From an uncultured Peptococcaceae bacterium (GTDB taxonomy: Bacteria > Bacillota > Peptococcia > Peptococcales > Peptococcaceae): a stretch of 64,000 nucleotides of DNA. Both the position numbers and the translations under genes were made by a program. The stretch's first letter is position 1, and each line of letters starts with the position of its first letter. A model generated the notes under the pieces. The model was not told the DNA's origin, did not search any database, and was given only the letters and a program-made list of their open reading frames with translations. Shown piece after piece: positions 54,344-63,203 of this stretch. The DNA lies in assembly GCA_910585405.1 (NCBI GenBank), contig CAJUDO010000017.1, positions 1 to 64,000 on the forward strand, read 5' to 3'.

Positions 54344-54811
54344 TTAGTTAACCTTTATTTGTTCCTGCAGTTGTGTCAGTTCATGCTGGCTGAACCACAT
54401 AAATAATTCATATACTTGCAGGCTTGGCGCAATGCGGTAGAGTTGTTTGCTGAATCCAGGAAGAATATTGTCTCCGCTGACGACGTCCTGCCCCAGAAAC
54501 TTTTCCGGAGTGAGAACAGACCAGTTTTTCAGTGACGGAAAATTAGGCAGTACTTGTGCGTCTTCTTCCATATAGCAGGAAACCTGAGCCAAAACATATT
54601 TCATCTCGCCTTGTATACCTTTTTTTCGCAGTGCTTGCAGTTCATCAATCTGCTCATAAATTGCATCGCTGTATTCTGGAAATTTTTCACCGGTGACAAG
54701 ATACAATCTAGCTATAGCTAAAGGAAGTTGGCAGGAGAGCTCTTCCAGCATTTCTTGGAATTGTTTTGCTCTTTTGTAAGTGGTACGGGCAAATCCAATA
54801 GGAAATTCCAT
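54344..54811 (-). CDS. Hypothetical protein, about 155 residues
   Basis: The soluble, mainly helical protein begins MEFPIGFARTTYKRAKQF. It contains EIDEL-like and EMKYVLAQVSCYMEED segments. No family is recognised. The ATG at 54811 has an AGGAG site about 11 bases upstream; a GTG four codons earlier is possible. It precedes a second short unknown gene by 58 bp on the same strand. Confidence 0.55.
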   Translation of the reverse strand: MEFPIGFARTTYKRAKQFQEMLEELSCQLPLAIARLYLVTGEKFPEYSDAIYEQIDELQALRKKGIQGEMKYVLAQVSCYMEEDAQVLPNFPSLKNWSVLTPEKFLGQDVVSGDNILPGFSKQLYRIAPSLQVYELFMWFSQHELTQLQEQIKVN

Positions 54812-54869
54812 TTGTAGTATCACTCCTGAAAGGTTAAGATGATGGCAAAAATAATAGAAATCACGGAAA

Positions 54870-55223
54870 TTATTCCGGTTTATTTTCCTGTTGCTGCACT
54901 GACATGTATTTATCGAGCACCTTGCACCCCTTATTACGATTTACCTGACTATGAATGAACAAGGTCAGTTTTTTGGCAGCAGGGTCTGCTGTTTTGATCA
55001 CAATGGTGTTATCCATTTGTTTGTAGGACAACACATGCTCCATAGGTACTAAAGCGTCTTGTCCTTTGGCGCGTTCTAAAAAGATACCCTTATCGGCAAT
55101 GAGGATACTTAGCGGCTCCTTTTCCCCGATATCTGTATGACCACTGCACTTGCCTAAGCTAATCATACAATTTCGAGAAGATTTTCTTTTCAGTTCCTTA
55201 AACGTATGTTTTTCGTAAAACAT
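54870..55223 (-). CDS. Hypothetical protein, about 117 residues
   Basis: The soluble protein begins MFYEKHTFKELKRKSSRN. It has a beta-rich centre (PLSILIADKGIFLERA, NTIVIKTADPAAKKLTLFIH) and a Lys/Gln tail. ATG at 55223 has AGGAGG 8 bases upstream. It directly follows the methionine aminopeptidase gene (33-bp gap) and may be co-transcribed. No family is recognised. Confidence 0.6.
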   Translation of the reverse strand: MFYEKHTFKELKRKSSRNCMISLGKCSGHTDIGEKEPLSILIADKGIFLERAKGQDALVPMEHVLSYKQMDNTIVIKTADPAAKKLTLFIHSQVNRNKGCKVLDKYMSVQQQENKPE

Positions 55224-55256
55224 AGGCAGCCTCCTGCTTTTCATAAAGAGTGCAAA

Positions 55257-56126
55257 TCAGTAACTTAAAATTTCAAAACCATCTTCTGTAACCAGTATAA
55301 AGTGCTCCCACTGTGCCGAATCCTTGCCGTCGATAGTATAGGCGGTCCAACCATTTTTCTCATCAATAAATAAATCCGATGCACCTGCATTGATCATAGG
55401 CTCGATGGTGAAGGTCATTCCTGGAACCAGAAGACATCCGGTTCCCCGTTTTCCTACATGTGCTACAAAAGGTTCTTCGTGAAATTCCACACCGCAGCCG
55501 TGTCCACCGAATTTGGTCACTACAGAATAGCCGTTGGCTTCTGCGTGTTCCTGTACTGCAGCGCCAACATCCCCCAAAAAGCCCCAAGGATGTACAGCAG
55601 CCAATCCGGCTTCCAGACATTCCCGTGCAACGTCTACCAGGCGCTGCCGCTCCGGTGAAACACTGCCGATGGTAAACATACGGGAAGCATCAGAGTAGAA
55701 ACCTTTATAAATGGTAGATACATCTACGTTTACAATATCTCCCTCCTTCAAAATGATATCAGGAGAGGGGATACCGTGGCAGATTTCGTTATTAATGGAG
55801 GTACACACGCTTTTTGGAAACCCTTCATAATTCAGCGGTGCGGGAATTGCTCCATGGGCCAGCGTGAAATCATGTACCAGTGTATTGATTTCCTCTGTAC
55901 TCATTCCCACATGGATATGCTGGGCAACATAATCCAATATAGCGGTGTTAATCACACTGCTGGCGCGAATACCCTCCAGTTCTTTTATTGTGCGAATTGC
56001 TTCAAAGTCAGGCACCTCGCAACCTTTCAATGCAAAAGTAGCCACTTTGGCGTCGGCATTCAGATGGCACTTTTTATATTTTAAGCCACTGCCGCACCAA
56101 CAGGGCTCGTTTCGTCCGATACTCAT
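55257..56126 (-). CDS. map: Methionine aminopeptidase type I with SEC-C motif
   Basis: The 289-residue enzyme removes N-terminal methionine. An N-terminal SEC-C zinc motif (PCWCGSGLKYKKCH) is fused to the catalytic pita-bread domain. The metal-site segments are VNVDVSTIYKGFYSDASRMF, KFGGHGCGVEFHEEP and FTIEPMINAG. SEC-C-bearing forms are common in anaerobic Bacillota and may tether the enzyme to the ribosome. Confidence 0.95.
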   Translation of the reverse strand: MSIGRNEPCWCGSGLKYKKCHLNADAKVATFALKGCEVPDFEAIRTIKELEGIRASSVINTAILDYVAQHIHVGMSTEEINTLVHDFTLAHGAIPAPLNYEGFPKSVCTSINNEICHGIPSPDIILKEGDIVNVDVSTIYKGFYSDASRMFTIGSVSPERQRLVDVARECLEAGLAAVHPWGFLGDVGAAVQEHAEANGYSVVTKFGGHGCGVEFHEEPFVAHVGKRGTGCLLVPGMTFTIEPMINAGASDLFIDEKNGWTAYTIDGKDSAQWEHFILVTEDGFEILSY

Positions 56127-56209
56127 GAAACGGTCACATTCTTTCTTAATATATTTTTATAATGTCTACATTATACAATAAAAACACAGATTAGGAAAGG
56201 GAAATAGCG

Positions 56210-57244
56210 CTATAACGCGCGAATATCTGCCAATAATGCGTCAATCTCTTGTTGCTTGGTACTCCAACTGGTACAAAAACGTACACAGCTGTGCGTATCG
56301 TCTATTTGATGATCAAATTCAAAGATATAATGCTGCGCCAGCTTTTCTGCCTGTTGATTTTCTAACACGACAAATTGCTGATTGGTGAAGCTTTCTATAA
56401 AAGCAGGAATGTCCTTTTCGGTAAAGGCTTGTTTGATCTGCAATGCATACAGGTCGGCCTGACGGGTAATATCAAAATAAAGTCCATCTTTAAACAGTGT
56501 ATAGAATTGTAAGCCTAGAAGCCAGCCTTTGGCCAGTATGGCGCCGTTTTGTTTCATATAGCTGCGAAAATCTGTTTGCAGCGCTGGATTGGTGAGAACT
56601 GCCGCTTCTCCGAACAGCGCGCCGCATTTGGTACCGCCGCAGTAAAAAGCATCGGTGAGCCGCGCCAAATCTGACAATGTGAGATCACATTGCGGCGAGC
56701 CCAGACCATAGCCCAAACGTGCGCCGTCAACAAAGAGATACAAATCATATTCTTTACATACTGTGCTGATATCCTCTAACTCCTGCTTTGAGTAGAGCGT
56801 ACCGTACTCTGTAGGATAGGAAAGATACACCAGCTTGGGTTTGGTGATATGCTCCTGAACACCGCTTGTGCGGTATAATTCTGCTTCAGCGGCAATTTGG
56901 GCGGCGTTGAGTTTGCCGTCAGGACTGGGCAACGCGTGAATTTTGTGACCGCAATGCTCTACTGCACCGGTTTCATGTACATTGATATGCCCGCTTTGTG
57001 CGCTGATGACACTTTGATAGGGGCGCAGAGCCGCCGATATGATGGTAAAGTTTGCTTGTGTGGCCCCCACAAAAAAGTGAACTGCTGCGTTGGGGCAGTC
57101 TAAGTATTTCTTGATTTCGGCAACGGCTTTTTCACACCAGGGATCTAATCCGTAACCGCAGTAATTTTCTGTGTTGGTGTTTGTAAGCGCTTCTAAAATT
57201 TGTGGGTGGGCGCCATGATGGTAATCATTATTAAAGCGAATCAT
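56210..57244 (-). CDS. ltaE: Low-specificity L-threonine aldolase
   Basis: The 344-residue PLP enzyme cleaves threonine to glycine and acetaldehyde. FNNDYHHGAHPQILEAL opens the fold-type I domain. SAQSGHINVHETGAVEHCGHK and YLFVDGARLGYGL (Asp pairs with PLP nitrogen) are typical. The PLP lysine lies in YCGGTKCGALFGEA. It stands alone. Confidence 0.9.
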   Translation of the reverse strand: MIRFNNDYHHGAHPQILEALTNTNTENYCGYGLDPWCEKAVAEIKKYLDCPNAAVHFFVGATQANFTIISAALRPYQSVISAQSGHINVHETGAVEHCGHKIHALPSPDGKLNAAQIAAEAELYRTSGVQEHITKPKLVYLSYPTEYGTLYSKQELEDISTVCKEYDLYLFVDGARLGYGLGSPQCDLTLSDLARLTDAFYCGGTKCGALFGEAAVLTNPALQTDFRSYMKQNGAILAKGWLLGLQFYTLFKDGLYFDITRQADLYALQIKQAFTEKDIPAFIESFTNQQFVVLENQQAEKLAQHYIFEFDHQIDDTHSCVRFCTSWSTKQQEIDALLADIRAL

Positions 57245-57376
57245 GAGTATGCTCCTCTCTCTTGATACGTAAATTTCCTTTTAGGGTAACACAGGGCCGA
57301 TTGGAGTGTCAAGACTGCCCGGTGAAGAAGGAATACGTAATGTTTGTTGTTAAATTTTTCCGACAAGAAATATCTC

Positions 57377-57405
57377 TTGAGGTTATTTTTAGGAAAGTAT
57401 ATAAT
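57377..57405 (+). promoter_or_regulatory. Promoter of the MmcQ/YjbR gene
   Basis: TTGAGG and TATAAT are separated by 17 bp, about 48 bp before the start codon. Confidence 0.7.
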
Positions 57406-57452
57406 GAGAAAAATTCGCTTTATTTTAGAATAGTTTCAGGAGGTTGATATAG

Positions 57453-57797
57453 ATGCGCACCAGAGAGGAAGCCATTGCTTGCTGCATGCAGCTGGCGGAT
57501 GTATATGAGGATTATCCATTTCGGGATAAAAATTGGACTGTGATGCGGCATTGTCAGAATAAAAAAGCCTTTGCCTGGATTTTTGAGCGTCAGGGAAACA
57601 TTTGGGTGAATGTAAAATGTGCAGAGGGTTGGCTACAATTTTGGCGGCAAAAATATGAGGCCGTCATTCCCGCCTATCATCTCAATAAGGAACATTGGAA
57701 TTCTGTAATTTTGGATGGCACGGTAGAAGAATCGGATATTCGGGAAATGATAGGTGAGAGTTATCGTCTTACCGCACCGAAAATCAAAAAGAAATAG
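57453..57797 (+). CDS. MmcQ/YjbR family protein
   Basis: The 114-residue protein has the YjbR/CyaY-like fold pattern: YPFRDKNWTVMRHCQNKKAFAWIF, WVNVKCAEG and a final HWNSVILDGTVEESDIREMI helix. The family binds DNA or other ligands in some members, but the function is not established. AGGAGG precedes ATG. Confidence 0.88.
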   Translation: MRTREEAIACCMQLADVYEDYPFRDKNWTVMRHCQNKKAFAWIFERQGNIWVNVKCAEGWLQFWRQKYEAVIPAYHLNKEHWNSVILDGTVEESDIREMIGESYRLTAPKIKKK

Positions 57798-57824
57798 TAA
57801 AAGGAAAAGATAAAAATTTGCAAA

Positions 57825-57840
57825 TGTCTCACGTGAAATA
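57825..57840. other. Second parS-like site
   Basis: TGTCTCACGTGAAATA matches the parS consensus TGTTTCACGTGAAACA at 14 of 16 positions, with the central TCACGTGA intact. It lies about 39 kb right of oriC, in a gap after the MmcQ gene. Confidence 0.75.
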
Positions 57841-57914
57841 TTTTTGAAAATTTTTTTGTAGTCGCAAAAATAAGAATAATATAAAAGTTTTCGTGAAAGA
57901 ATGTCATAACATAG

Positions 57915-57952
57915 CCGGAGCAGACTCTTTTGAGAGTATGCTCTGATTTTTT
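57915..57952. terminator. Terminator between the MmcQ gene and the LysR gene
   Basis: CGGAGCAGACTC pairs imperfectly with GAGTATGCTCTG and is followed by ATTTTTT on the plus strand. It lies between convergent genes. Confidence 0.65.
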
Positions 57953-58079
57953 ACACGGATTTTTCCGCATTTTTTAACATGTTCTAGTGAAACTCTTTCT
58001 TGGCACAATAATTATTATAGTGCCATATTTTTTATGTTATTTTTATAGGTATTACGAAGATGGCTGGGATAACTCTATT

Positions 58080-58985
58080 TTATGAAAACCGGCTATGAAA
58101 ATAGACTTTAATATAATCCCGTACACTGCGTTCAGCAAAAGAAAGTTGATTTTCTGGATGACTAAGCATGTAAAACCAAATTTTTTTGTGACAATCTTGA
58201 AAAGGACAAGTACATACTTTACCGTTTGAAAAGAAATTATGATTTTGTAAAATTGAAGGCAAAACTGTTACGCAATTATGAGTGGAAATGTATTCTAGAA
58301 GTTGTTCAAAGGTACAAAGGGGCAAAAATTTGTTATAAAATTCGTTCATTTCACATTCAAAAGTTTTTTGTGAGTGAAAAATAACCCGTTCCATCAATTT
58401 ATATTCATCTAAATTGACAGCATTTTTTCCCGAAAAGTATTCATTTTTAGCCCCATAATAGATTATGTAATAATCTTCGAACAAAATATCTAGCTTTAAA
58501 TTAGAGTTTCGTGCGAAAGCCTCAATAGATATTTTATCAAGCTCATGATAAGAACCAATGGCGATTTTTATAGTATTTTCATAAAATTCTTTTTCAAAGT
58601 TACGGGAGTAAAGCGGGGTAATATCTAAAAAAATATTTGGATATGCTTCAAGTAATTCAATTGATAAATGACTTCCGATGGATTCATATATAGAAGGCAC
58701 AACTTTTATACTTACACTGTTTATCAAGTTGTTTATTTTATCTAATGAATACCAGGATTGTGTAATTTTTTGTATTTTTAATATATCATTATAAATTTGT
58801 ATTCCGGCAGCAGTTGGGGTCACACCACTGTGTGAGCGAATGAGGAGTTGATAACCTAATTCTTTCTCCAACGATTTTATTGCTGTGACTAAAGTGGCAG
58901 GTGATAAATATAATTTTTCACTAGCTTTGGTAATGGATTTACAATTAATGGCTTCCAAAAAGTATTCTAAGTGATTTAAGTTCAT
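58080..58985 (-). CDS. LysR family transcriptional regulator (divergent)
   Basis: The 301-residue regulator has the LysR helix-turn-helix (HLEYFLEAINCKSITKASEKLYLSPATLVTAIKSLE) and a substrate-binding C-domain. It is divergent from the amidohydrolase-transporter genes, so it probably controls them. Its ligand is unknown. Confidence 0.9.
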   Translation of the reverse strand: MNLNHLEYFLEAINCKSITKASEKLYLSPATLVTAIKSLEKELGYQLLIRSHSGVTPTAAGIQIYNDILKIQKITQSWYSLDKINNLINSVSIKVVPSIYESIGSHLSIELLEAYPNIFLDITPLYSRNFEKEFYENTIKIAIGSYHELDKISIEAFARNSNLKLDILFEDYYIIYYGAKNEYFSGKNAVNLDEYKLMERVIFHSQKTFECEMNEFYNKFLPLCTFEQLLEYISTHNCVTVLPSILQNHNFFSNGKVCTCPFQDCHKKIWFYMLSHPENQLSFAERSVRDYIKVYFHSRFS

Positions 58986-59194
58986 AGATACCTCCCCCTT
59001 TATATCAGTATAGCAATAAAATTGAGCGCTATAAAGTAAAATTTTTTTAAGAAGCCTTTACGAAATGCAAATATTAAAGCAATGAAAACAATGATATAAT
59101 TTATTTATGATAATGATGATAAAAGTTCATTAAGGCGCCATTGAATAATTCATCATTAAAATGCTAACTAAATTTAACAATGGGAGTGATGAAA

Positions 59195-60172
59195 ATGGTA
59201 ATCGATTTTCGCTTAAGACCGCCATATGATGAAACTTTTAAATATTTAACATCCCCTACACTTGAAAAGGCCTATACCTATATTACTGGCTTTGATACTC
59301 CAAAGTCGCTCATTAATTTTTCAATGGAGGAATGCATCAGAGAGATGGACGAAGCTGGCATTACACAGGGTGTAGTAACCGGTCGTAGGACTTGTACTAC
59401 TATGGTAGTAAAAGAAGGGGCAGAACAGGCCAATAACGATGCAATTATCCAAATGATGAAGGAGTATCCCGGACGGTTTATTGGTGCGTATGGCTTCGAT
59501 CCTACGGAAGGGAAACGTGCAATAGATTGGATGGACGAGTATATTTTAAATGGTCCTTTTACTGCTGCTTTAGTGGAACCGGGTATGGCTTCGCAGCCAA
59601 TGTCTTTGGAGGATGAACGTGTATTGCCCTTTTACGATTACTGTGAAAGCAACAATATTCCCGTTTTACTGGCATTTGGTGAACTAAACTATAGGGCTAT
59701 TCGTCATATGACCATTGAAGCTCTGGATAACGTTCTGGAAATGTTTCCGAAAATGAAAACAACTGTTTTTCATGGTGGATGGCCTTATACCAATGAAATT
59801 TGTTGGGTAGCGTTTAATCATGATAATCTGTACATTTCTCCTGATTATACAATGTTGCCTACATTTGGGGGACATCAGGATTTTATCAATTATGCTAACT
59901 CATTCTTACAGGACAAATTCATTTTTGGCTCTGCATATCCATTCTGTGCGATGAAACCGATTAAGGAGTATTACGATTCGGTTTTAAAACCAGAAGTACG
60001 AGATAAAGTGATGTACTATAATGCGTTACATGCACTCAATTTACCTATTCCTGAAGATGCGCCTGAAATTATTCCGCATTACGTAGGTGCACCAATTCCC
60101 GAAGAAGGCTCTGACTTGGATCTTTGGAAAAAATATAAAAAAGGCACGTATCGTACTATGTGGGATAAATAG
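59195..60172 (+). CDS. Amidohydrolase family protein (PF04909-type)
   Basis: The about 325-residue TIM-barrel hydrolase/decarboxylase begins MVIDFRLRPPYDETFKYL. The usual metal-binding HxH of this fold is replaced by DFRLRPP here. It has VFHGGWPYTNEICWVAF and a late FGSAYPFCAM segment. ATG at 59195 has GGGAG 8 bases upstream. It is followed by an SLC13-like transporter, so a carboxylic acid is the likely substrate. The exact reaction cannot be named. Confidence 0.82.
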   Translation: MVIDFRLRPPYDETFKYLTSPTLEKAYTYITGFDTPKSLINFSMEECIREMDEAGITQGVVTGRRTCTTMVVKEGAEQANNDAIIQMMKEYPGRFIGAYGFDPTEGKRAIDWMDEYILNGPFTAALVEPGMASQPMSLEDERVLPFYDYCESNNIPVLLAFGELNYRAIRHMTIEALDNVLEMFPKMKTTVFHGGWPYTNEICWVAFNHDNLYISPDYTMLPTFGGHQDFINYANSFLQDKFIFGSAYPFCAMKPIKEYYDSVLKPEVRDKVMYYNALHALNLPIPEDAPEIIPHYVGAPIPEEGSDLDLWKKYKKGTYRTMWDK

Positions 60173-60187
60173 ACGAAAAATGATAAG

Positions 60188-60220
60188 ACATGCTGCAGAG
60201 GTTCGTATCTGCAGCATGCT
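60188..60220 (+). terminator. Hairpin between amidohydrolase and transporter genes
   Basis: ACATGCTGCAGA pairs with TCTGCAGCATGCT around GGTTCGTA. Only a weak T-tract follows, so it may be a partial terminator or an mRNA stabiliser between the two genes. Confidence 0.55.
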
Positions 60221-60261
60221 ACCTTTAAAAGAAAATCTATAAAATAGGAGGTCTGATCATA

Positions 60262-61638
60262 GTGAGTACAACAAAAAAAATTCAATGGATTATTACGTTT
60301 CTGCTTCCGATTTGTTTATATTTTTATATTGGAACTACCTCCATAGCATACGAATTAAAAATGTTTTTCGTATGTACTAGTTTTGTAATACTGATTATGG
60401 CATTTGATTTTTTCCATATGTTGGTGCCGGCAATTATGCTGCCGGGGCTTTATTTACTATTTAATGTAGCTCCAGTATCGACTGTCTATTCTCCGTGGAC
60501 TGGTACTACTATTTGGATGATTTTAGGTGCGACTGTTTTATCTAACGTAATGGAGGACACGGGACTTTTACGTCGCATTGCTTTAATATGCATTAAAACG
60601 TTGGGCGGCAGCTTCCGCGGGGTTTTGTGGGGTGTGCTGATAGCCGGTATTATTGCGAACATCGTTACGTTCTGCAACTCGTGGATTATTGTGATTGCTT
60701 TAATTGTAGGTGTATGTAAATCTATGGACTACAAACCTGGTTCGAAAGAAGCAATTCTTTTGATGCTGGTATTGGAACTGGTTGTTTGTGGGGCAACAAT
60801 TCCTGTATTTTCTCCAATTCAAATTGGGATCATCAATAATGGCGCTCAGGCAGTATTGCCGGATTTTGCTATTCAGTGGTTTCATACCTATTTGTATGCA
60901 GCACCTATGTTTCTGTTTATGGCAATCATATTGATTGTTTGGATGAAGATGCTCAATGCGAAGCAGTTAGGCGGTTCTGGAGAAAAAGAGTATTTCGAGC
61001 AAGAATTGCAGCGTATGGGGAAAATGTCTATTGAAGAAAAGAAAACAGCATTTATCACTTTGCTGCTGGTATTATTTTTGTTAACAAATCCGATTCATGG
61101 CATTGATGTAGCGTATGCATTTTTAATCTTACCATTATTGTTATTCTTCCCTGGCATTAATGTTGGGAAAAAGCAGGCGCTAGACCGTATTAATATTAGT
61201 CTGTTTGCTTTCATTGGAACCTGTATGGCGATTGGTACAGTTGGCAGTGCTGTAGGGATGAGTTCGTTGATTACGACTACGCTGGTACCGCTTTTGGAAG
61301 GAAAAAGCACTATAGTTGTTCTGTATGTAATTTTGATTATCGGAATGTTCGTTAATTTCTTAATGACGCCCGCAGGTTTGAACGCTTGTTTATCTACCCC
61401 GGTTACTCAGATTTCAATGGATTTGGGTATCAATCCGATGGCTCCGCTGTTAACTATGTTTATGGGAATGGACCAGGTATTTTTGCCCTATGAAGTAACC
61501 TCGATTCTGCTAGTTTTTTCGTATGGTTTTATTTCCATGAAGGATTTTATCAAGTATAACTTAATTAAGACTGTATTGTACTTTGTATTCTTTGGCTTGA
61601 TACAGATACCATTCTGGAAATTACTTGGGTTAATCTGA
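60262..61638 (+). CDS. SLC13/DASS-like anion transporter
   Basis: The 458-residue transporter has about 11-12 helices, a conserved SNVMEDTGLLRRIAL segment and SxxT-type positions such as TPAGLNACLSTPVTQISMDLG. The pattern fits Na+-coupled carboxylate carriers of the SLC13/CitMHS group. GTG at 60262 follows AGGAGG. It is 89 bp after the amidohydrolase and likely imports its substrate. Confidence 0.8.
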   Translation: MSTTKKIQWIITFLLPICLYFYIGTTSIAYELKMFFVCTSFVILIMAFDFFHMLVPAIMLPGLYLLFNVAPVSTVYSPWTGTTIWMILGATVLSNVMEDTGLLRRIALICIKTLGGSFRGVLWGVLIAGIIANIVTFCNSWIIVIALIVGVCKSMDYKPGSKEAILLMLVLELVVCGATIPVFSPIQIGIINNGAQAVLPDFAIQWFHTYLYAAPMFLFMAIILIVWMKMLNAKQLGGSGEKEYFEQELQRMGKMSIEEKKTAFITLLLVLFLLTNPIHGIDVAYAFLILPLLLFFPGINVGKKQALDRINISLFAFIGTCMAIGTVGSAVGMSSLITTTLVPLLEGKSTIVVLYVILIIGMFVNFLMTPAGLNACLSTPVTQISMDLGINPMAPLLTMFMGMDQVFLPYEVTSILLVFSYGFISMKDFIKYNLIKTVLYFVFFGLIQIPFWKLLGLI

Positions 61639-61654
61639 TGTGAGAAAGTGAACT

Positions 61655-61696
61655 CAAAGAGCTTAGTGGCAGCTTCTGCGGTCACTGAGCTTTTTG
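61655..61696 (+). terminator. Transporter terminator
   Basis: AAAGAGCTTAGTG pairs with CACTGAGCTTTTT around a GC-rich loop, followed by T5. Confidence 0.8.
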
Positions 61697-61756
61697 TTGT
61701 ATTATTTTTATTACAGTATTTTTTGTTCGGCAGAAAAGAGAAGGGAGAGTGTAAAA

Positions 61757-61804
61757 ATGCGGTGGAAGGAAAACGCGCGTGTTGTAGTAGTTTTTATTTT
61801 CTAG
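61757..61804 (+). CDS. 15-residue ORF, possibly a remnant
   Basis: ATG at 61757 has AGGGAG at normal spacing and the frame encodes MRWKENARVVVVFIF before TAG. It may be the decayed start of a former gene or a chance frame. No family is recognised. Confidence 0.25.
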   Translation: MRWKENARVVVVFIF

Positions 61805-61910
61805 GAAAATAAGAAAAGCAATTCATTTTAAACAAAGATATATTCCCCTCCTGAAAGCTATTTTCTTTCCTGCAATCTACAATTGGTCAAAACGCAAGAA
61901 GCTGTTACAA

Positions 61911-61939
61911 TTGATTTGAAAATGCATGATTGATATAAT
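61911..61939 (+). promoter_or_regulatory. Promoter of the second LysR gene
   Basis: TTGATT and TATAAT are separated by 17 bp, about 54 bp before the LysR start codon. Confidence 0.75.
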
Positions 61940-61992
61940 ATAACTAATTTATTTGTCCATCCTGTTGGATTGAAATGGTGGGGTGCGGTATT

Positions 61993-62922
61993 ATGCGAAT
62001 TGAACAATTAGAATATTTTGTGGAAACATCTCGTGCAACTTCGTTGAGCAAAGCAGGGGAAAGGTTACATATTACGCAACAAAGTTTAAACGCTGCTCTG
62101 AAAAAGTTGGAGGAGGAGCTGGGGGCAACGTTATTAAATCAAGATTTTACGGGGATTCAATTAACTGAGCAGGGTAAGATTGCATTGCAATATACGGAAA
62201 AAATTTTGGAACAGGTGGAGAATATGAAGGAAGCTCTTGCAATTAGTATGCAGCAAACTGTTGCGGAACCTGTTTTAACTGGAAGCCTGATGATTTATTC
62301 AACATCTGCCGCCAACCATGCACTTATTCCACAAGCCATCCAACAAATTATGAATAAACAGGAGCAGGTATCTTTCGTCTTGCTGGAAAAAAATAAAATG
62401 GAAATTTTGCAGGAAATAGAAAATAAGACGCCATGTCTTGGCATTGTAAGTCATATTTCAGGGTTTGAAGATACATTGGAACTTTTACAGAAATATGGAG
62501 CAGTTTATCAAAAAATTGCAGATGCCAAAATTTATGCAGTAGTAGCCCATACCCATCCTCTTGCTCAACAAAAATCAGTGACAATAAGAACTTTATTAAG
62601 ATATCCCATTGGTTTCTTTCAACCGGATAATCATCCCTTTGCATTGCAGCGAGTTCTGGAAAGTAAGGGGAAGCCTCATATTCAGTTGATTACAAGCAGT
62701 ACACAGACCTATCGCCATGCAGTGGACAGTGGACAGATTGTTGGTTTTAATGCTCGGATGAATTTTCGCAATTCGTTGGTTATGCGCAAAGGAGATAGTT
62801 ATCTTCCGGTCAGGGATTTTCCCAATATTGAGCTTTATTGGGCTGCAAATGAGGAATATTATCAAGCACAGAAGCTTTTAATTGAAGCTTTAGTTGAACA
62901 AATGAAAGAAATCTTGTCTTAA
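61993..62922 (+). CDS. LysR family transcriptional regulator
   Basis: The about 309-residue regulator begins MRIEQLEYFVETSRATSLSKAGERLHIT and has the usual helix-turn-helix and a C-terminal ligand domain. ATG at 61993 has GGTGGGG upstream. It is transcribed toward the phosphodiesterase gene and may control that gene or the transporter. Confidence 0.9.
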   Translation: MRIEQLEYFVETSRATSLSKAGERLHITQQSLNAALKKLEEELGATLLNQDFTGIQLTEQGKIALQYTEKILEQVENMKEALAISMQQTVAEPVLTGSLMIYSTSAANHALIPQAIQQIMNKQEQVSFVLLEKNKMEILQEIENKTPCLGIVSHISGFEDTLELLQKYGAVYQKIADAKIYAVVAHTHPLAQQKSVTIRTLLRYPIGFFQPDNHPFALQRVLESKGKPHIQLITSSTQTYRHAVDSGQIVGFNARMNFRNSLVMRKGDSYLPVRDFPNIELYWAANEEYYQAQKLLIEALVEQMKEILS

Positions 62923-62940
62923 AATTAGATAGGGTTGATA

Positions 62941-62980
62941 AAAAAGCAATCGTGTTGCTGGTGCGCACGGTTGCTTTTTT
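62941..62980 (+). terminator. Terminator of the second LysR gene
   Basis: AAAAAGCAATCGTG pairs with CACGGTTGCTTTTTT around an eight-base loop. Confidence 0.8.
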
Positions 62981-63071
62981 ATCTTGATATGAGGAAAAAG
63001 CTTTAGGAGCCTGAGGATGCAGGGGGTAAAGTTATTTTTTGCAGCCTATGAAACTGTGAAAAAATGAAATG

Positions 63072-63100
63072 CTGGCATAAATAATGAAAATACATATAAT
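63072..63100 (+). promoter_or_regulatory. Promoter of the phosphodiesterase gene
   Basis: CTGGCA and TATAAT are separated by 17 bp, about 103 bp before the ATG. Confidence 0.6.
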
Positions 63101-63203
63101 AGAACTCAAGAAATAGAAACGATAAGGCGCCTGAAAATCGTTTAGTATTTTGTAGATAAAATAACATGAAAAAGATTAGTAGATTAGTAGAGCGGTGCTC
63201 TAT

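Larger units (their letters stand above)
61639..61992. other. Intergenic region between transporter and second LysR gene
   Basis: It holds the transporter terminator (61655-61696), a 15-codon ORF with a good ribosome-binding site (61757-61804) and the LysR promoter (61911-61939). Nothing else was recognised. Confidence 0.5.
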
